This document shows, piece after piece, positions 34,397-44,620 of a stretch of DNA of 64,000 bases (positions are counted from its first letter, which is position 1; each line of letters begins with the position of its first letter). Origin of the DNA: Galeruca laticollis. Its lineage: Eukaryota; Arthropoda; Insecta; Coleoptera; Chrysomelidae. The stretch lies in the NCBI GenBank assembly GCA_963921935.1, contig OY998181.1, positions 139,089,423 to 139,153,422 on the forward strand, given 5' to 3'. Under the pieces are notes generated by a model, which made no database searches, was not told where the DNA came from, and worked only from the letters and a program-made list of their open reading frames with translations. The translations under genes were made by a program, and so were the position numbers.

Positions 34397-35036
34397 CAGT
34401 GTTGCCAACTGAGTTCGCCGAAAATTCCTTATTTTTCTGTGGAAAAATCCCTAGAATTCCCTAGTTCAAAATTACATTGAATATTTATACTTCGATGTAT
34501 CTACATACGTCAAAATACAATAGTTTAGGAATTATGTATCAGAAACAGATACGAAAAACGGTACAGCAGCAATATCTATCATAACTATATAAATCAAATG
34601 AATACTTATCTAATGGTAAGATTGTTACTAAAGGTAGATAACAAAATAAAAGTTTCTGAACCCAAAAAAGCATTGAATTTTAAAATCAATATTGTTTTTA
34701 CAAAAGTTTTTGTTTTACATTAGACTAAAATGAGAAGGGCCCGCTGTCCGGTATTTCCCCGGAGTGTTAGATTAAGCCTGTAGGTCATGTCAGAGCATTT
34801 GGTCGGGTACTAACAATGAATCTTAACCCATGGTACAAGTTTAATAGGTGTTTATCGTTACGACTGTTGCATTGTTGCATATTAAATTTTATTAAAATTT
34901 AATTATTTGAACTAAAAACAGGTCGATTATTTCGGAGCAGTTGAAAATTCCCTAAATAATGGGCGAAATTCCCTTTTTCCCTATTGCACCAAAAAACCCT
35001 AGAACTAGGGACAATTTCCCTAGGTTGACGTCACTG
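34397..35036. mobile_element. Non-autonomous hAT-type element, 640 bp
   Basis: Ends are CAGTGTTGCCAAC on the left and, inverted, CAGTGACGTCAAC on the right. The flanking 8-mers CTTCCAGT (34389-34396) and CTTCTAGT (35037-35044) match at 7 of 8 positions, as expected for an aged 8-bp target duplication. AAATTCCCTA-like words recur near both ends. There is no transposase. Confidence 0.75.
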
Positions 35037-35184
35037 CTTCTAGTAGTAATTTTTTTAGTGATTTTAAGGGGTGTGATTCATGTTTCCTAAAATGGTCCTC
35101 CTAAAATATACTCCGTAAATCACCTCGGTTGCTTTCTTTCCAATTTTTGTAGTCCGTAAATACACACCCGCTGAAATATATTCG

Positions 35185-35965
35185 ATGTATGGAACGCGGT
35201 TGCCTGAAACTCGGTCATTTATATGTCGTTCGGCCCTTTTGGCCTTAGCAAGCCACAGCTATACGTCGAAGATAGTGTGGGACTGTCACAATACCTTGAA
35301 AACCTTGGCAAAAGACAATAGATTAATTCTTACTTGGGTGCCAAGCCATACAGGGGTAGCTGGAAATGAGGGAGCTGATAAGTGTGCCAAGAAAGGAGCT
35401 CATCTCATCCTCATGGGACCAGAACCAGCATACGGCGTTTCATACAGCGCCGTACGGAAAACTGTTTCCAACTGGGTGTCGATTGAACAACAAAAGCGCT
35501 GGAACAGAATCACGGGACATGCTCAGTCCAAAGGAACGCTAAAAGGACCATCGAGTTCCTACGCAGCAAATGCTTTTAGACTGGGTAGGAAAGAACTGCG
35601 AAAAGTGGTAGGATTCATAACTGGCCACTGGATATTCAACGCACACCTAGTGAAAATGGGGATTGAAATAACAAATCCCATTTGCAGGATGTGTGTAGAA
35701 GTAGAAGAACCACAAAGCACGTGGTCTTCGATTGCCCTGCCCTCTGCAGAAGGCGAGCCTCCTGTTTAGATATCTTCCTAGGCACAAATCAGGAGGGAAT
35801 GCAGGAAAACATAGTCCGACGAATCTCAATGTTCGCTAAGAATTTAGGAGGGGACTCCGCTAATATATGTTAGTGGGGGTGCACAATAAGCCAATCAATG
35901 GCTGAGCGGTAACAATTAGAGCACCTGAACCCTAACCCCCTCGTGACTAAAAAAAACTAAAAAAA
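35185..35965 (+). pseudogene. LINE RNase H and C-terminal region
   Basis: The first frame (35185-35769) contains a truncated RNase H: a WDCHNTLKTL helix, then LTWVPSHTGVAGNEGAD, the signature with the His and last Asp of RNase H. The C-terminal region follows, with GFITGHWIFNAHLVKMGI and CRMC. Near 35700 the frame shifts to one carrying TTKHVVFDCPAL, completing a C-x2-C...H...C zinc cluster, and QENIVRRISMF. The 3' end is an A-rich tail at about 35947-35966. It is 5'-truncated, as is common for LINE copies. Probably I-group or R1-like. Confidence 0.8.
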
Positions 35966-35966
35966 A

Positions 35967-36832
35967 TGTCACCAGTACAACCAACGATTCGAGTAGGTTG
36001 CTTTGGTATTTTTATGTCAAATCCATAGATAACCTTTATATACGGACAATATTACTCCAGCCAAGTTGATTTTTATTGTTATTTTCGCAGAAAAATCACA
36101 TTTGTTTTTTTTTAATTCCGAGACGGATGCAGGAAGTACAAAACTGTTATAAAAATAACCGAGCAAGTCTTTGCAATATACTCTATTTTCATTTTGTTTT
36201 CTAGGGTGATGAACTTTTTCGTGTGGGCATTGCAAAACGAGAAGAGGGACAATGGATCTAATTGTAGAACAGATAATGATTTACCTATTTACCATCTACC
36301 ATATTTAAAAAGAAATGCGCAGCTACCACGTCCATTTCTTCTAAATGAATGGGGCTTGATAGAATATACCAACAATGGAATAAAAAAGAAGCATTTATTT
36401 ATTTGTCTGAGGCTGATACCTCCGTGTATATAATATTCTCTTATCTATGGATACCTCATACCGCGTGGTTTGTGGCTGATACGAAATTGCAAATTGTATA
36501 TTATTGTATGACAACTCACCATCGTGCCGTAAATCTTTGGGGGTCACCCACCAACCAAGAAAACCAGACAGAAACACGCTAACCAATTAAGGTAAGTTCC
36601 GGTACGTAAGGAATATATAGCTAGTTTAAAAACAGGAATTTTTATAGAGACAAAAAATGTTTTCAGCGGAATGTTGGGATAATCCGCGCGGATTAGTGAC
36701 AGCGCACTTTTGATAGATCACTTGATCATTTCAACCAACCACATCCTCGAACGCCAGTGCGCTCTGTTTATAGTCCGCACATGAGGACCCACCTTGTGAT
36801 GCAGTTGTGCATTTATTCAATTTTGTTGATTG
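35967..36832. other. Unassigned stretch
   Basis: Several overlapping open frames at 36194-36586 on both strands show no family resemblance. It carries the second copy of the 28-bp repeat (36422-36449). Confidence 0.35.
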
Positions 36833-36840
36833 GTGTTGTC

Positions 36841-37871
36841 CATAATACAACAAATAGAAGATATGATCTCTAGCCGTTCGAAATATCGTTCGCCGCGCGC
36901 ATGACGTCATGCGGAGAGTAAAATTTAAAACCGTCAGCGCGGGATAATGCATTTGATGTAATAGAAATTGTTTATGATGAGTTGCTAATGCATTTTGAAG
37001 GAAAATGAGGGTGGTTCAGGTTGAATGAGATATTATTAGTATTATAAAGGCAAAGAGAATTCATGTAAAAGTGTTATATGGAATCGGAGAGCCTACCAGA
37101 GCAAAACAATAATTCTAAGATCTGATTGAAATCTGTTTGCTCACTTCGTAAAGTGAATAATTACTGTACTGATACGAAAAAAACATATTATTATACTTTT
37201 TGGATTTTTTTACATATTTTATAAACCTGTAAGTTTGTAAATAAATACAAGGAATAAAACAATTAGCAAATTTTAATACTGAATCGGTTGTTTATTCCAA
37301 AATAAGTATACTACAGAACAACAATAAGTTACAACTCCGGTATACTTCACGTAAGAGATATAGTGGAAAATTTAAAGCTTCGGCTTATCCTTTGATTTCA
37401 ATACTGTCATAGTTCAATCAATATTATAATTTAAAATGCTATTAGACGATAGCATCTTCTTTTAAACTCCGACAATTTTTTGAAGTATATCCAAGCAACT
37501 CATGTCTTAGATTACGCACGTAGTCGTCTGCAGTAAAATGTTTTGAACAAATCCTTGCATTCACAATATTAAATTTATCTTCGCGCTTAGACAAACGGAT
37601 CCCCTCCTGTATCAATTTTTTGTCTTTTGGAAAGGTAAAAAAGCTGACATCGTGTGCTAAGCCTTTTACCTGATTGTCTGAATCACAACCATACACTGCG
37701 CATCTCATTTTGACTAATTTTTGCTAATTTTCAACAATAAAAATGTAAAATTAACCGACATAAACACATCCAGTAATGTAACTGCAAACTAATTCAAGGC
37801 GTTCACTCTTGGCGTGACGTCAGAGCACAGCTGCGCGAAATCATACCTTCTATTTTGTTATTGTATCATGG
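36841..37871 (-). mobile_element. P-like element E2, deletion derivative
   Basis: It is bounded by GTGTTGTC at 36833-36840 and 37872-37879. Imperfect terminal inverted repeats begin CATAATACAACAA on the left and, inverted, CATGATACAATAACAA on the right, both continuing into TAGAAG and TATGAT. TGACGTCA-type words lie near both ends (about 36903 and 37818). Its only recognisable gene part is the THAP frame at 37442-37708. The 8-bp duplications, ends beginning CAT and THAP domain are all P-superfamily traits. Confidence 0.75.
37442..37708 (-). pseudogene. THAP DNA-binding domain of a P-like transposase
   Basis: 88 codons. The C2CH zinc ligands are present: C3, C8 (MRCAVYGC), C54 and H57 (ICSKHF). 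The FFTFPKD core, HFTADDYVRN and a trailing LKEDAIV (the usual AVP-like box) are present too. The invariant Trp of the domain appears to be Gly36, consistent with a TGG-to-GGG change. The rest of the transposase is missing. Role when intact: recognition of transposon ends. Confidence 0.8.
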
Positions 37872-37879
37872 GTGTTGTC

Positions 37880-38646
37880 CATTGAATAAAAAGTAAAGGA
37901 AGGAGCAATAAACACAAGTTTGGTTGATCAGGATGGTTGTTGCATATGGCGGACGGCAATATCCGTTTTACCATAGGCGAGCTATATAAAATTATTTTGT
38001 AGCAAATAAAAAATTAGATACTACATATAGGGACATCCAAAAAAAACTAATTAGAGTAGGCGTTGAAATTTTGATGGTTATGTAGATACTGAGTAAGAAT
38101 GACATTTTAAACCAGAGAACAATGCAAATAAATATTTCTTAAATGTATAGTGTTACAACAGTTAACTTACTATTTTTATTTTTATGTTACGCCTATGTCT
38201 TAACCTTGTCATTCATCAAAATATGAAATGTTTATTTTGCATCTTTTAAATTATTTAAAATTAATATAAATTAAAGTATAAAAGAAAACAACTTACCTAT
38301 GAAAAGTGATGCCTAAAGATTTATTTTTAGGGGTATTGGAGCAACCGCAGGCTGCACAACTAACCATTTTGTTTGTAGTCTAATTACTAATGTTTCAACA
38401 CTTAAAACACTATTCTAATTAATCCTAATAAACACTTATTTAAATACAAAACAAAAATACAAGAAAAACTAATGAAAAACACTATACAATTATTATAAAA
38501 CTTCCAAAAGCAAAAACGTACTCTCCAACCAATGCAACAACAAAATAAAATGAGTCATACTTGGTTGTTCAAGATGGCTACTTCCGTCTTGCTTTCTCTC
38601 TATGAGTGTAGATAGTAGCTATCCTTCCTTTACTTTTTATTCAATG
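37880..38646 (-). mobile_element. P-like element E1, 767 bp
   Basis: Perfect 25-bp terminal inverted repeats (37880-37904 and 38622-38646, beginning CATTGAATAAAAAGTAAAGG) flanked by the exact 8-bp repeat GTGTTGTC (37872-37879 and 38647-38654). It carries only the first exon of a THAP protein on the minus strand. This is a non-autonomous deletion derivative, younger-looking than E2. Confidence 0.85.
38297..38367 (-). pseudogene. First exon of a THAP protein in E1
   Basis: ATG at 38367 opens MVSCAACGCSNTPKNKSLG, the N-terminus of a THAP domain with both first Cys ligands, and runs to a GTAAGT donor at 38296-38291. No second exon is recognisable in the rest of the element. Confidence 0.7.
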
Positions 38647-39059
38647 GTGTTGTCCATATAATCTGTGGTAGGGATGGAAAAGGCGAGCGAAAAGTCGATT
38701 TTCGATTCTAGAATCGACTTGGACTTTCTTGATTCCTAAAGTCGATTAATCGTTACAAAAAATCGAATTTTCGACTTTTCAAATCGACTTTTTTAAAACT
38801 CTACCTATTACTTGAGGTTGGGAGAAATTTAGTAAACATTAAATATCTTTATTTATTTATTTATTTATAATAGGCGATTTATTTATTATTTGCACATTTC
38901 ATTTAAGCAATACACACAGACGTATTATTTTTAACATTTTAAAAGATATTCTACACAGTAATTGCACGGAACATGACATCAACGATCAGTACAAAATATT
39001 TTAATTAAGAATTAAAATAAAACATTAAAATATAAAAATGGTAATTAAGAATACCACAT

Positions 39060-39325
39060 ATCTTCATCAAGTGATCCTAAAAATATCAATTCATTTAAGT
39101 GCTGCGGCGATAAGCGGCTCCTTAGTATTGGTTAGCAATGAGACCAGCATGTGAAAATAATCTTTGACAGGGTACTGAGGTTGATACGATAGATAAAAAC
39201 TTCTTTGCTACTGTCCATAAATGGGGATATTCATATTTCATCGATTCCCAAACAACGAGTGGATTAGAATGTTGCTGTCGTTGAACAGCTGGACGAGTTA
39301 AATACTGACGCAACTGGATTAGCAA
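39060..39325 (-). pseudogene. hAT transposase C-terminal dimerisation domain
   Basis: A 67-codon frame (39325-39122) has VVWESMKYEYPHLWTVAKKFLSI then TSVPCQRLFSHAGLI, the hATC signature (W..., YP.L...A...L, TSVP.ERLFS.AG). After a frame break it continues to about 39060 as LNELIFLGSL. The catalytic core is absent. This domain normally mediates transposase multimerisation. Confidence 0.85.
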
Positions 39326-39669
39326 TCCACCTGCTCCGTCTGTGTCTACTTGAGAATAACTACAGATATTTCAGTCTCAGTCGGTTGTTACCAAAGATAC
39401 CAGCGATGATACTTATAGTCCAATCAGCAAGTGGTTAGTGTGGAGATTGCACTTTGGTTGGTGTTTTGTGTATGTAAATTTAAAAAAAAATAGGTCGATT
39501 GATGAAAACTTTACAAACTGTATAACCATCAATTATAATATACAAACCATAGAGAAGGTGATCATTTGTCTATGATACAAACTACTGAACATTAGTGTTT
39601 TTAAATGAAACTCAAGGTCTCTAGTTAATTCCACAATATAATACAAGTTATTGAAAATTCTAAGAAATT

Positions 39670-39703
39670 GACAATTGTTTCGATAAATCAATATCATCGT
39701 CAG
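39670..39703 (-). ncRNA. Hammerhead-ribozyme core, left arm
   Basis: The reverse complement holds CTGACGA (39703-39697), GAAAC and GTC (39672-39670), identical in the core to copy 1. Confidence 0.6.
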
Positions 39704-39978
39704 AATGACAGAAGTTACATTTCATTTTATGCCTACCTGATGTTTAGTAGTTATATTTTTTTTTTTTTTTTTGGCTAGACCAAGAAGTAACCTAACTTGT
39801 GATTGGCTTAATATATGTTTATAGAAAAAAGAAGAAGATGTGATATTACAAATATTGAAGCTTAGATATTATTAGCCCTATGGTGATATCCTGGATATCA
39901 TTTTTCCAATTAAGATCAGTATAACTGTGCAATGATATAGAAAACCAGGAAAACTATATCTGCTGATCTTTACAATTA

Positions 39979-40731
39979 TCACTTAAGAAGACAGTTTATT
40001 AGTGGAGAATTCCCTAGATTTAACTGTTCATTGACAACTTCATATTGTGGGTTTCTTAAATGTCTTCTAATTTCCAGTTCTTCAAGGAAATCCAGTTCTT
40101 GTTTCTTTTCACAAATATGCAGCACTTCTAGTTCTGTGTTAGGTGTCAATGAATGATTGGTGTCAAGTAGATGTTTTGCGTAGTGGGATTTATCTGGTTG
40201 TTTTAATCTGTAAGCTCGTAAGTGCTCACTGTATCGTATTTCAAAATTCCTAAGGGTCTGACCCAAATAGACAGCATTACATTCTGGACATTTAATTTTC
40301 GGGTGTAAATTATTGATGTGGTTGAAAAACACATCTAATTGTCGCTCACTACCCATAAAACAAGCTAATATGTCATCTACATATCTATACCAAAATAAAA
40401 TATTTTTCGAAATATTACTTTCAAAGATCTTTCTTTCTAAATTGTCCATAAAAATGTTTGCTAAAATAGGTGATATAGGGCTTCCCATTGGTAAACCTTC
40501 ATTTTGAATATATATCTTATTGTCAAAAGTGAAATAATTCTGATTAATGCATACATCAAATAAATTGAGTATATCTGATATTATTCCTGGATTAATATTT
40601 TTATCTTCTAGTAATTTTCTTACAAGTATTAGACATTCTTTAGGAGGAATTTTAGTAAACATATTAGTTACATCGAACGATATGAGTTTATAGTTATCTT
40701 GCAACTTCTTTGTTGGGTCTGCTTTAAGAAC
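39979..40731 (-). pseudogene. Penelope RT/GIY-YIG, left arm (two internal deletions)
   Basis: Open from the dimer centre to the stop (251 codons), but with two large in-frame deletions. One joins ADPTKK directly to LQDNYKLIS, losing about 290 bp before the RT core. The other joins NNLHPKIK to CPECNAVYLGQT, losing the RT thumb and the GIY start of the nuclease. The catalytic YRYVDDILACF box and the normal C-terminus (ending NCLLK) remain. Confidence 0.85.
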
Positions 40732-42290
40732 TTAAAGCAGACCCAACAAAGAAGTTTTCTAATAATGTAAGGGATATTGTTAATAATTCAAATTATCTTT
40801 TTAATGATTACGAAAAGAGGTCTATCATACATAAGAATCCTCATTGTCCACAATTATATGGAACAGTTAAATTACATAAAATAACGAAACCAATTAGACC
40901 TGTAGTCTCTTATGTTAATGCTCCTAATAATATATTGGCAAAAAAGCTCAACAATATACTCAATACTTACGGATATGAATCTCAGTACTCAATTAGAAAT
41001 TCAATAGAACTAATCAAAAAGTTGAAATCAATCCACTTGCAAGATAACTATAAACTCATATCGTTCGATGTAACTAATATGTTTACTAAAATTCCTCCTA
41101 AAGAATGTCTAATACTTGTAAGAAAATTACTAGAAGATAAAAATATTAATCCAGGAATAATATCAGATATACTTAATTTATTTGATGTATGCATTAATCA
41201 GAATTATTTCACTTTTGACAATAAGATATATATTCAAAATGAAGGTTTACCAATGGGAAGCCCTATATCACCTATTTTAGCAAACATTTTTATGGACAAT
41301 TTAGAAAGAAAGATCTTTGAAAGTAATATTTCGAAAAATATTTTATTTTGGTATAGATATGTAGATGACATATTAGCTTGTTTTATGGGTAGTGAGCGAC
41401 AATTAGATGTGTTTTTCAACCACATCAATAATTTACACCCGAAAATTAAATTTACATTAGAAATTGAAGAAAATAGCTCAATCAATTTTCTTGATTTAAA
41501 AATTCAAAGAGTTAATGATGTACTTGATTATTCAATTTACCGAAAACCAACACAGACTGATGTGACAATTCCATTCAATTCTAACCACCCTGTCTCACAC
41601 AGACTAGCATCATATAATTCAATGATACATAGAGCTTTTTCAGTTCCTATGAACAAATGTAATTTTGATAGAGAGATTAATACAATTAGACAAATAGCAA
41701 CATCTAACGGTTATCCATTAGATATGATAAATAAACTAATTAGTAAAAAAGAGAAAAAAGTGGCATTACAACTAATATATCCTAAGCAAGCTGATGAAAT
41801 TAAAACTTATAAAACCATCACATATGCAGGAAATATTTCTAATAATATTTCAAAGATAATATCTTCAGCAACGAATGCAACAATTTCTTTTAAAACAGAA
41901 AGTAACGTTAGTACAAAATTGTTAAATGTAAAAACAAAAATACCACTATTAAAGAAGTCAGGTATATATAAACTCAAATGTCCAGAATGTAATGCTGTCT
42001 ATTTGGGTCAGACCCTTAGGAATTTTGAAATACGATACAGTGAGCACTTACGAGCTTACAGATTAAAACAACCAGATAAATCTCACTACGCAAAACATTT
42101 ACTTGACACCAATCATTCATTGACACCTAACACAGAACTAGAAGTGCTGCATATTTGTGAAAAGAAACAAGAACTGGATTTCCTTGAAGAACTGGAAATT
42201 AGAAGACATTTAAGAAACCCACAATATGAAGTTGTCAATGAACAGTTAAATCTAGGGAATTCTCCACTAATAAACTGTCTTCTTAAGTGA
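40731..42290 (+). CDS. Penelope RT/GIY-YIG, right arm (5'-truncated)
   Basis: Open for 519 codons from the dimer centre to the stop after NCLLK; the first internal Met is at 40935. It has a complete reverse transcriptase (SFDVTNMFTKIPP, GLPMGSPISPILANIF, YRYVDDILACF) and GIY-YIG endonuclease (SGIYKLKCPECNAVYLGQT, then the IRYSEHL helix and ending EELEIRR). It lacks the N-terminal region seen at 23.05-23.57 kb. No stop or frameshift is seen, which suggests recent insertion, but no start codon or promoter is evident. Confidence 0.85.
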   Translation, partial: LKADPTKKFSNNVRDIVNNSNYLFNDYEKRSIIHKNPHCPQLYGTVKLHKITKPIRPVVSYVNAPNNILAKKLNNILNTYGYESQYSIRNSIELIKKLKSIHLQDNYKLISFDVTNMFTKIPPKECLILVRKLLEDKNINPGIISDILNLFDVCINQNYFTFDNKIYIQNEGLPMGSPISPILANIFMDNLERKIFESNISKNILFWYRYVDDILACFMGSERQLDVFFNHINNLHPKIKFTLEIEENSSINFLDLKIQRVNDVLDYSIYRKPTQTDVTIPFNSNHPVSHRLASYNSMIHRAFSVPMNKCNFDREINTIRQIATSNGYPLDMINKLISKKEKKVALQLIYPKQADEIKTYKTITYAGNISNNISKIISSATNATISFKTESNVSTKLLNVKTKIPLLKKSGIYKLKCPECNAVYLGQTLRNFEIRYSEHLRAYRLKQPDKSHYAKHLLDTNHSLTPNTELEVLHICEKKQELDFLEELEIRRHLRNPQYEVVNEQLNLGNSPLINCLLK

Positions 42291-42561
42291 TAATTGTAAA
42301 GATCAGCAGATATAGTTTTCCTGGTTTTCTATATCATTGCACAGTTATACTGATCTTAATTGGAAAAATGATATCCAGGATATCACCATAGGGCTAATAA
42401 TATCTAAGCTTCAATATTTGTAATATCACATCTTCTTCTTTTTTCTATAAACATATATTAAGCCAATCACAAGTTAGGTTACTTCTTGGTCTAGCCAAAA
42501 AAAAAAAAATATAACTACTAAACATCAGGTAGGCATAAAATGAAATGTAACTTCTGTCATT

Positions 42562-42595
42562 CTGACGATGATATTGATTTATCGAAACAATTGTC
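42562..42595 (+). ncRNA. Hammerhead-ribozyme core, right arm
   Basis: CTGACGA (42562-42568), GAAAC (42584-42588) and GTC (42593-42595), identical in the core to copy 1 and the left arm. Confidence 0.6.
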
Positions 42596-43144
42596 AATTT
42601 CTTAGAATTTTCAATAACTTGTATTATATTGTGGAATTAACTAGAGACCTTGAGTTTCATTTAAAAACACTAATATGAGCATATTCCACGAAGTAAGGGT
42701 CGAGACAGTCAATTTCATTTACTGAACATTACATTACATTGACATTTTAACCTTTATTTTTCCGTGCCGTGATGTCATTCTGTCAATTAATATATGATTT
42801 CGACATGATTTTCACACCAAGTGTGATGTGTGATAAATGTTATAAACAAGGAAGCATTACATTTCAATTGATATGGCGCATCAACTGTGAATAGTACTTT
42901 ACCATCAATAAAAGTTGTTAAAAAAAGTCGAAGTCATCAAGTAAGAATCGATTCTAATCGACTTGAAGTGTTTGAACTCGATTCTAAAAAAGTCGATTTC
43001 TTCAGCAAAAAAACGATTTTTGACTCGAGTCGACTTTACCATCCCTAATCTGTGGTGTTGGGTTAGGTGTATGTACTGTATATGCATAGACAAATATAAT
43101 ATATTAATTTCTCTATGTGCATGTGGTTTAGTTAGGGAGGGTTT

Positions 43145-43705
43145 TGCTGATTTGATGTTATTTTATTTTTAATCCGTTTATATTTTCAACATAATTCAGA
43201 GTTGATATTTTTTGCTTATATTTTTATTTGCGATCTATTAAAACAAACTTCGACAAATACATATTTTTCTTTGAGAAGCAAAAAACACTAAAATAAGAAA
43301 TGAGTGAATGGATGGAATTTATCTATTTATCATGCCAATCACGAATGGTTAGTGCGAAAACCAATACTCACCTATTTAAAATATCCAGGTAAGTTTGTAT
43401 AAATGTATCCTCATTTATAGTGAATGACGGTCAGCCTTTAACAATTGTGGGGAAACGATCTGCAAAACAAATTCATACTTCTTCAGTTTTCACACCCTTC
43501 ACAGATATTATTAATAGATGAGCTTTTTTTAAACATAATATAGGTATACTGCCATGAACAATAAGTTAATTGCCTATCATGTGAAAAAGCTTACGGGAGA
43601 ACTTCTAAAGCTATGATTGACAAATAGGCTTGATGAATTAACCAAAACTTTCTAGAAAGATGTATTTGTCTAATCAAATTAGACTCACGAATTTAGAATA
43701 ACATT
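43145..43705 (+). repeat. Dispersed repeat B (inverted copy at 21.2-21.8 kb)
   Basis: Second copy of the repeat at 21248-21825. An ATG at 43300 begins MSEWMEFIYLS and the frame runs into a GTAAGT donor at 43389. Both copies share the ATG and the donor, though the exon lengths differ by 8 bp (89 versus 97), so at least one copy is frame-shifted. It starts about 90 bp beyond the hAT right end. Confidence 0.75.
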
Positions 43706-44361
43706 TTTTTGGTTGGTTATGTTCTTTTAATGAATCTACAGAGTACAGAGCAATCCGCCATGAGAGTTGGAACTTGAAACACCAATCACAGCAAAGATGC
43801 CATGGTTCAGGAAACCATATATATTATGAATATCTCAGTGAGGCAGCATTGGTTTTCCATTTCAAATATTTAGTGCAATATTATGCCTCTTTAGTTGATA
43901 TTAAGCTATGTATTAACTCTTAATTATAAACTCTTAGACCTTTTGTTTGTTAGTTGTTAGTCCTATGGCTCAGGTTAACATCCTAGTGCCATGACAGCTG
44001 AAAGCTAGCTAACTATTGTTTACGTTTATGTGTATTATAAAATCGGTATTTTTTAGATATTTTTCAAGTAATATTTGTATTAAAATAAATTTAGTAGGAT
44101 TTGTGATGCTTCTTGGCACTCAAAATCTATATTCAAATGTCATCTTTTTTAACCTCAATATTCACATCCATTGGTTCATAAGTAGGGCCAACTTTTGTTG
44201 AGCACTCCTCTTCTCGTTTTTTTCCAAGAGCTCTGGATGATAGTCCTGGTGGTGATGTACCACATGACCTTAGTGGCAGATTCTGGGACGACACAGCAAA
44301 TGATTTTAATATTCCACATTATACTCTTAACTAGAAACAAAAGAATGGAATAAAAAAGATT
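43706..44361. other. Unassigned stretch
   Basis: No gene or repeat copy recognised. Confidence 0.3.
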
Positions 44362-44620
44362 TCAATATTTACACTTATTTCGGTAAAAATCACATTCGGG
44401 AAAATGTAATGAGCACACTTTCATCATATTTGACACACTTTTTCTGATTTTTAATGTTTTTATCCATAAAAATCTTCTATCAATTAGTTCCTTGAATTCA
44501 AGCTGATTTTCCACAAAAACCTTTGATTTTCCTGATTTTGGAAAAAGATGAAAACATAAATTAAGATTTGTCTTGATCCAAGATGAACACTGGGGAACCA
44601 AGGCACAAGATAATAATTAT
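44362..44620 (-). pseudogene. THAP-domain relic
   Basis: The minus-strand frame reads CALVPQCSSW, then NLCFHLFPKSGK, a WIKTLKIRK segment, and VCSLHFPECDF. This keeps all four C2CH zinc positions (two Cys, then C-x2-H of CSLHF). No in-frame ATG precedes it; a stop lies just upstream, so the start must come from another exon or has been lost. It is the sister of the relic at 19.9 kb. No transposase body is attached. Confidence 0.6.

Larger units (their letters stand above)
39595..42719. mobile_element. Head-to-head Penelope-like dimer
   Basis: Two 5'-truncated copies face away from each other from a perfect palindrome centred on 40729-40730 (arms of 26 bp, 40703-40728 and 40731-40756). The minus-strand arm runs down to 39595, the plus-strand arm up to about 42671, followed by 49 bp of other sequence. 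An exact 12-bp direct repeat TACTGAACATTA (39583-39594 and 42720-42731) flanks the whole unit, inside the hAT element. Confidence 0.85.
38669..43047 (-). mobile_element. hAT element carrying a nested Penelope dimer
   Basis: Ends are TAGGGATGG at 38669 and its complement CCATCCCTA ending at 43047, flanked by a perfect 8-bp direct repeat ATCTGTGG (38661-38668 and 43048-43055). Both subterminal regions are full of AGTCGA / TCGATT words, a common hAT arrangement. Without the inserted 3125-bp Penelope dimer it is about 1.24 kb, so it was already a deletion derivative retaining only the transposase C-terminus. Confidence 0.9.

Noticed and set aside
40313..40507. Plus-strand 64-codon frame (also 41234-41485 and 24075-24326 minus)
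   Set aside because: Antisense shadow of the Penelope reverse transcriptase; repeated only because the RT is repeated.
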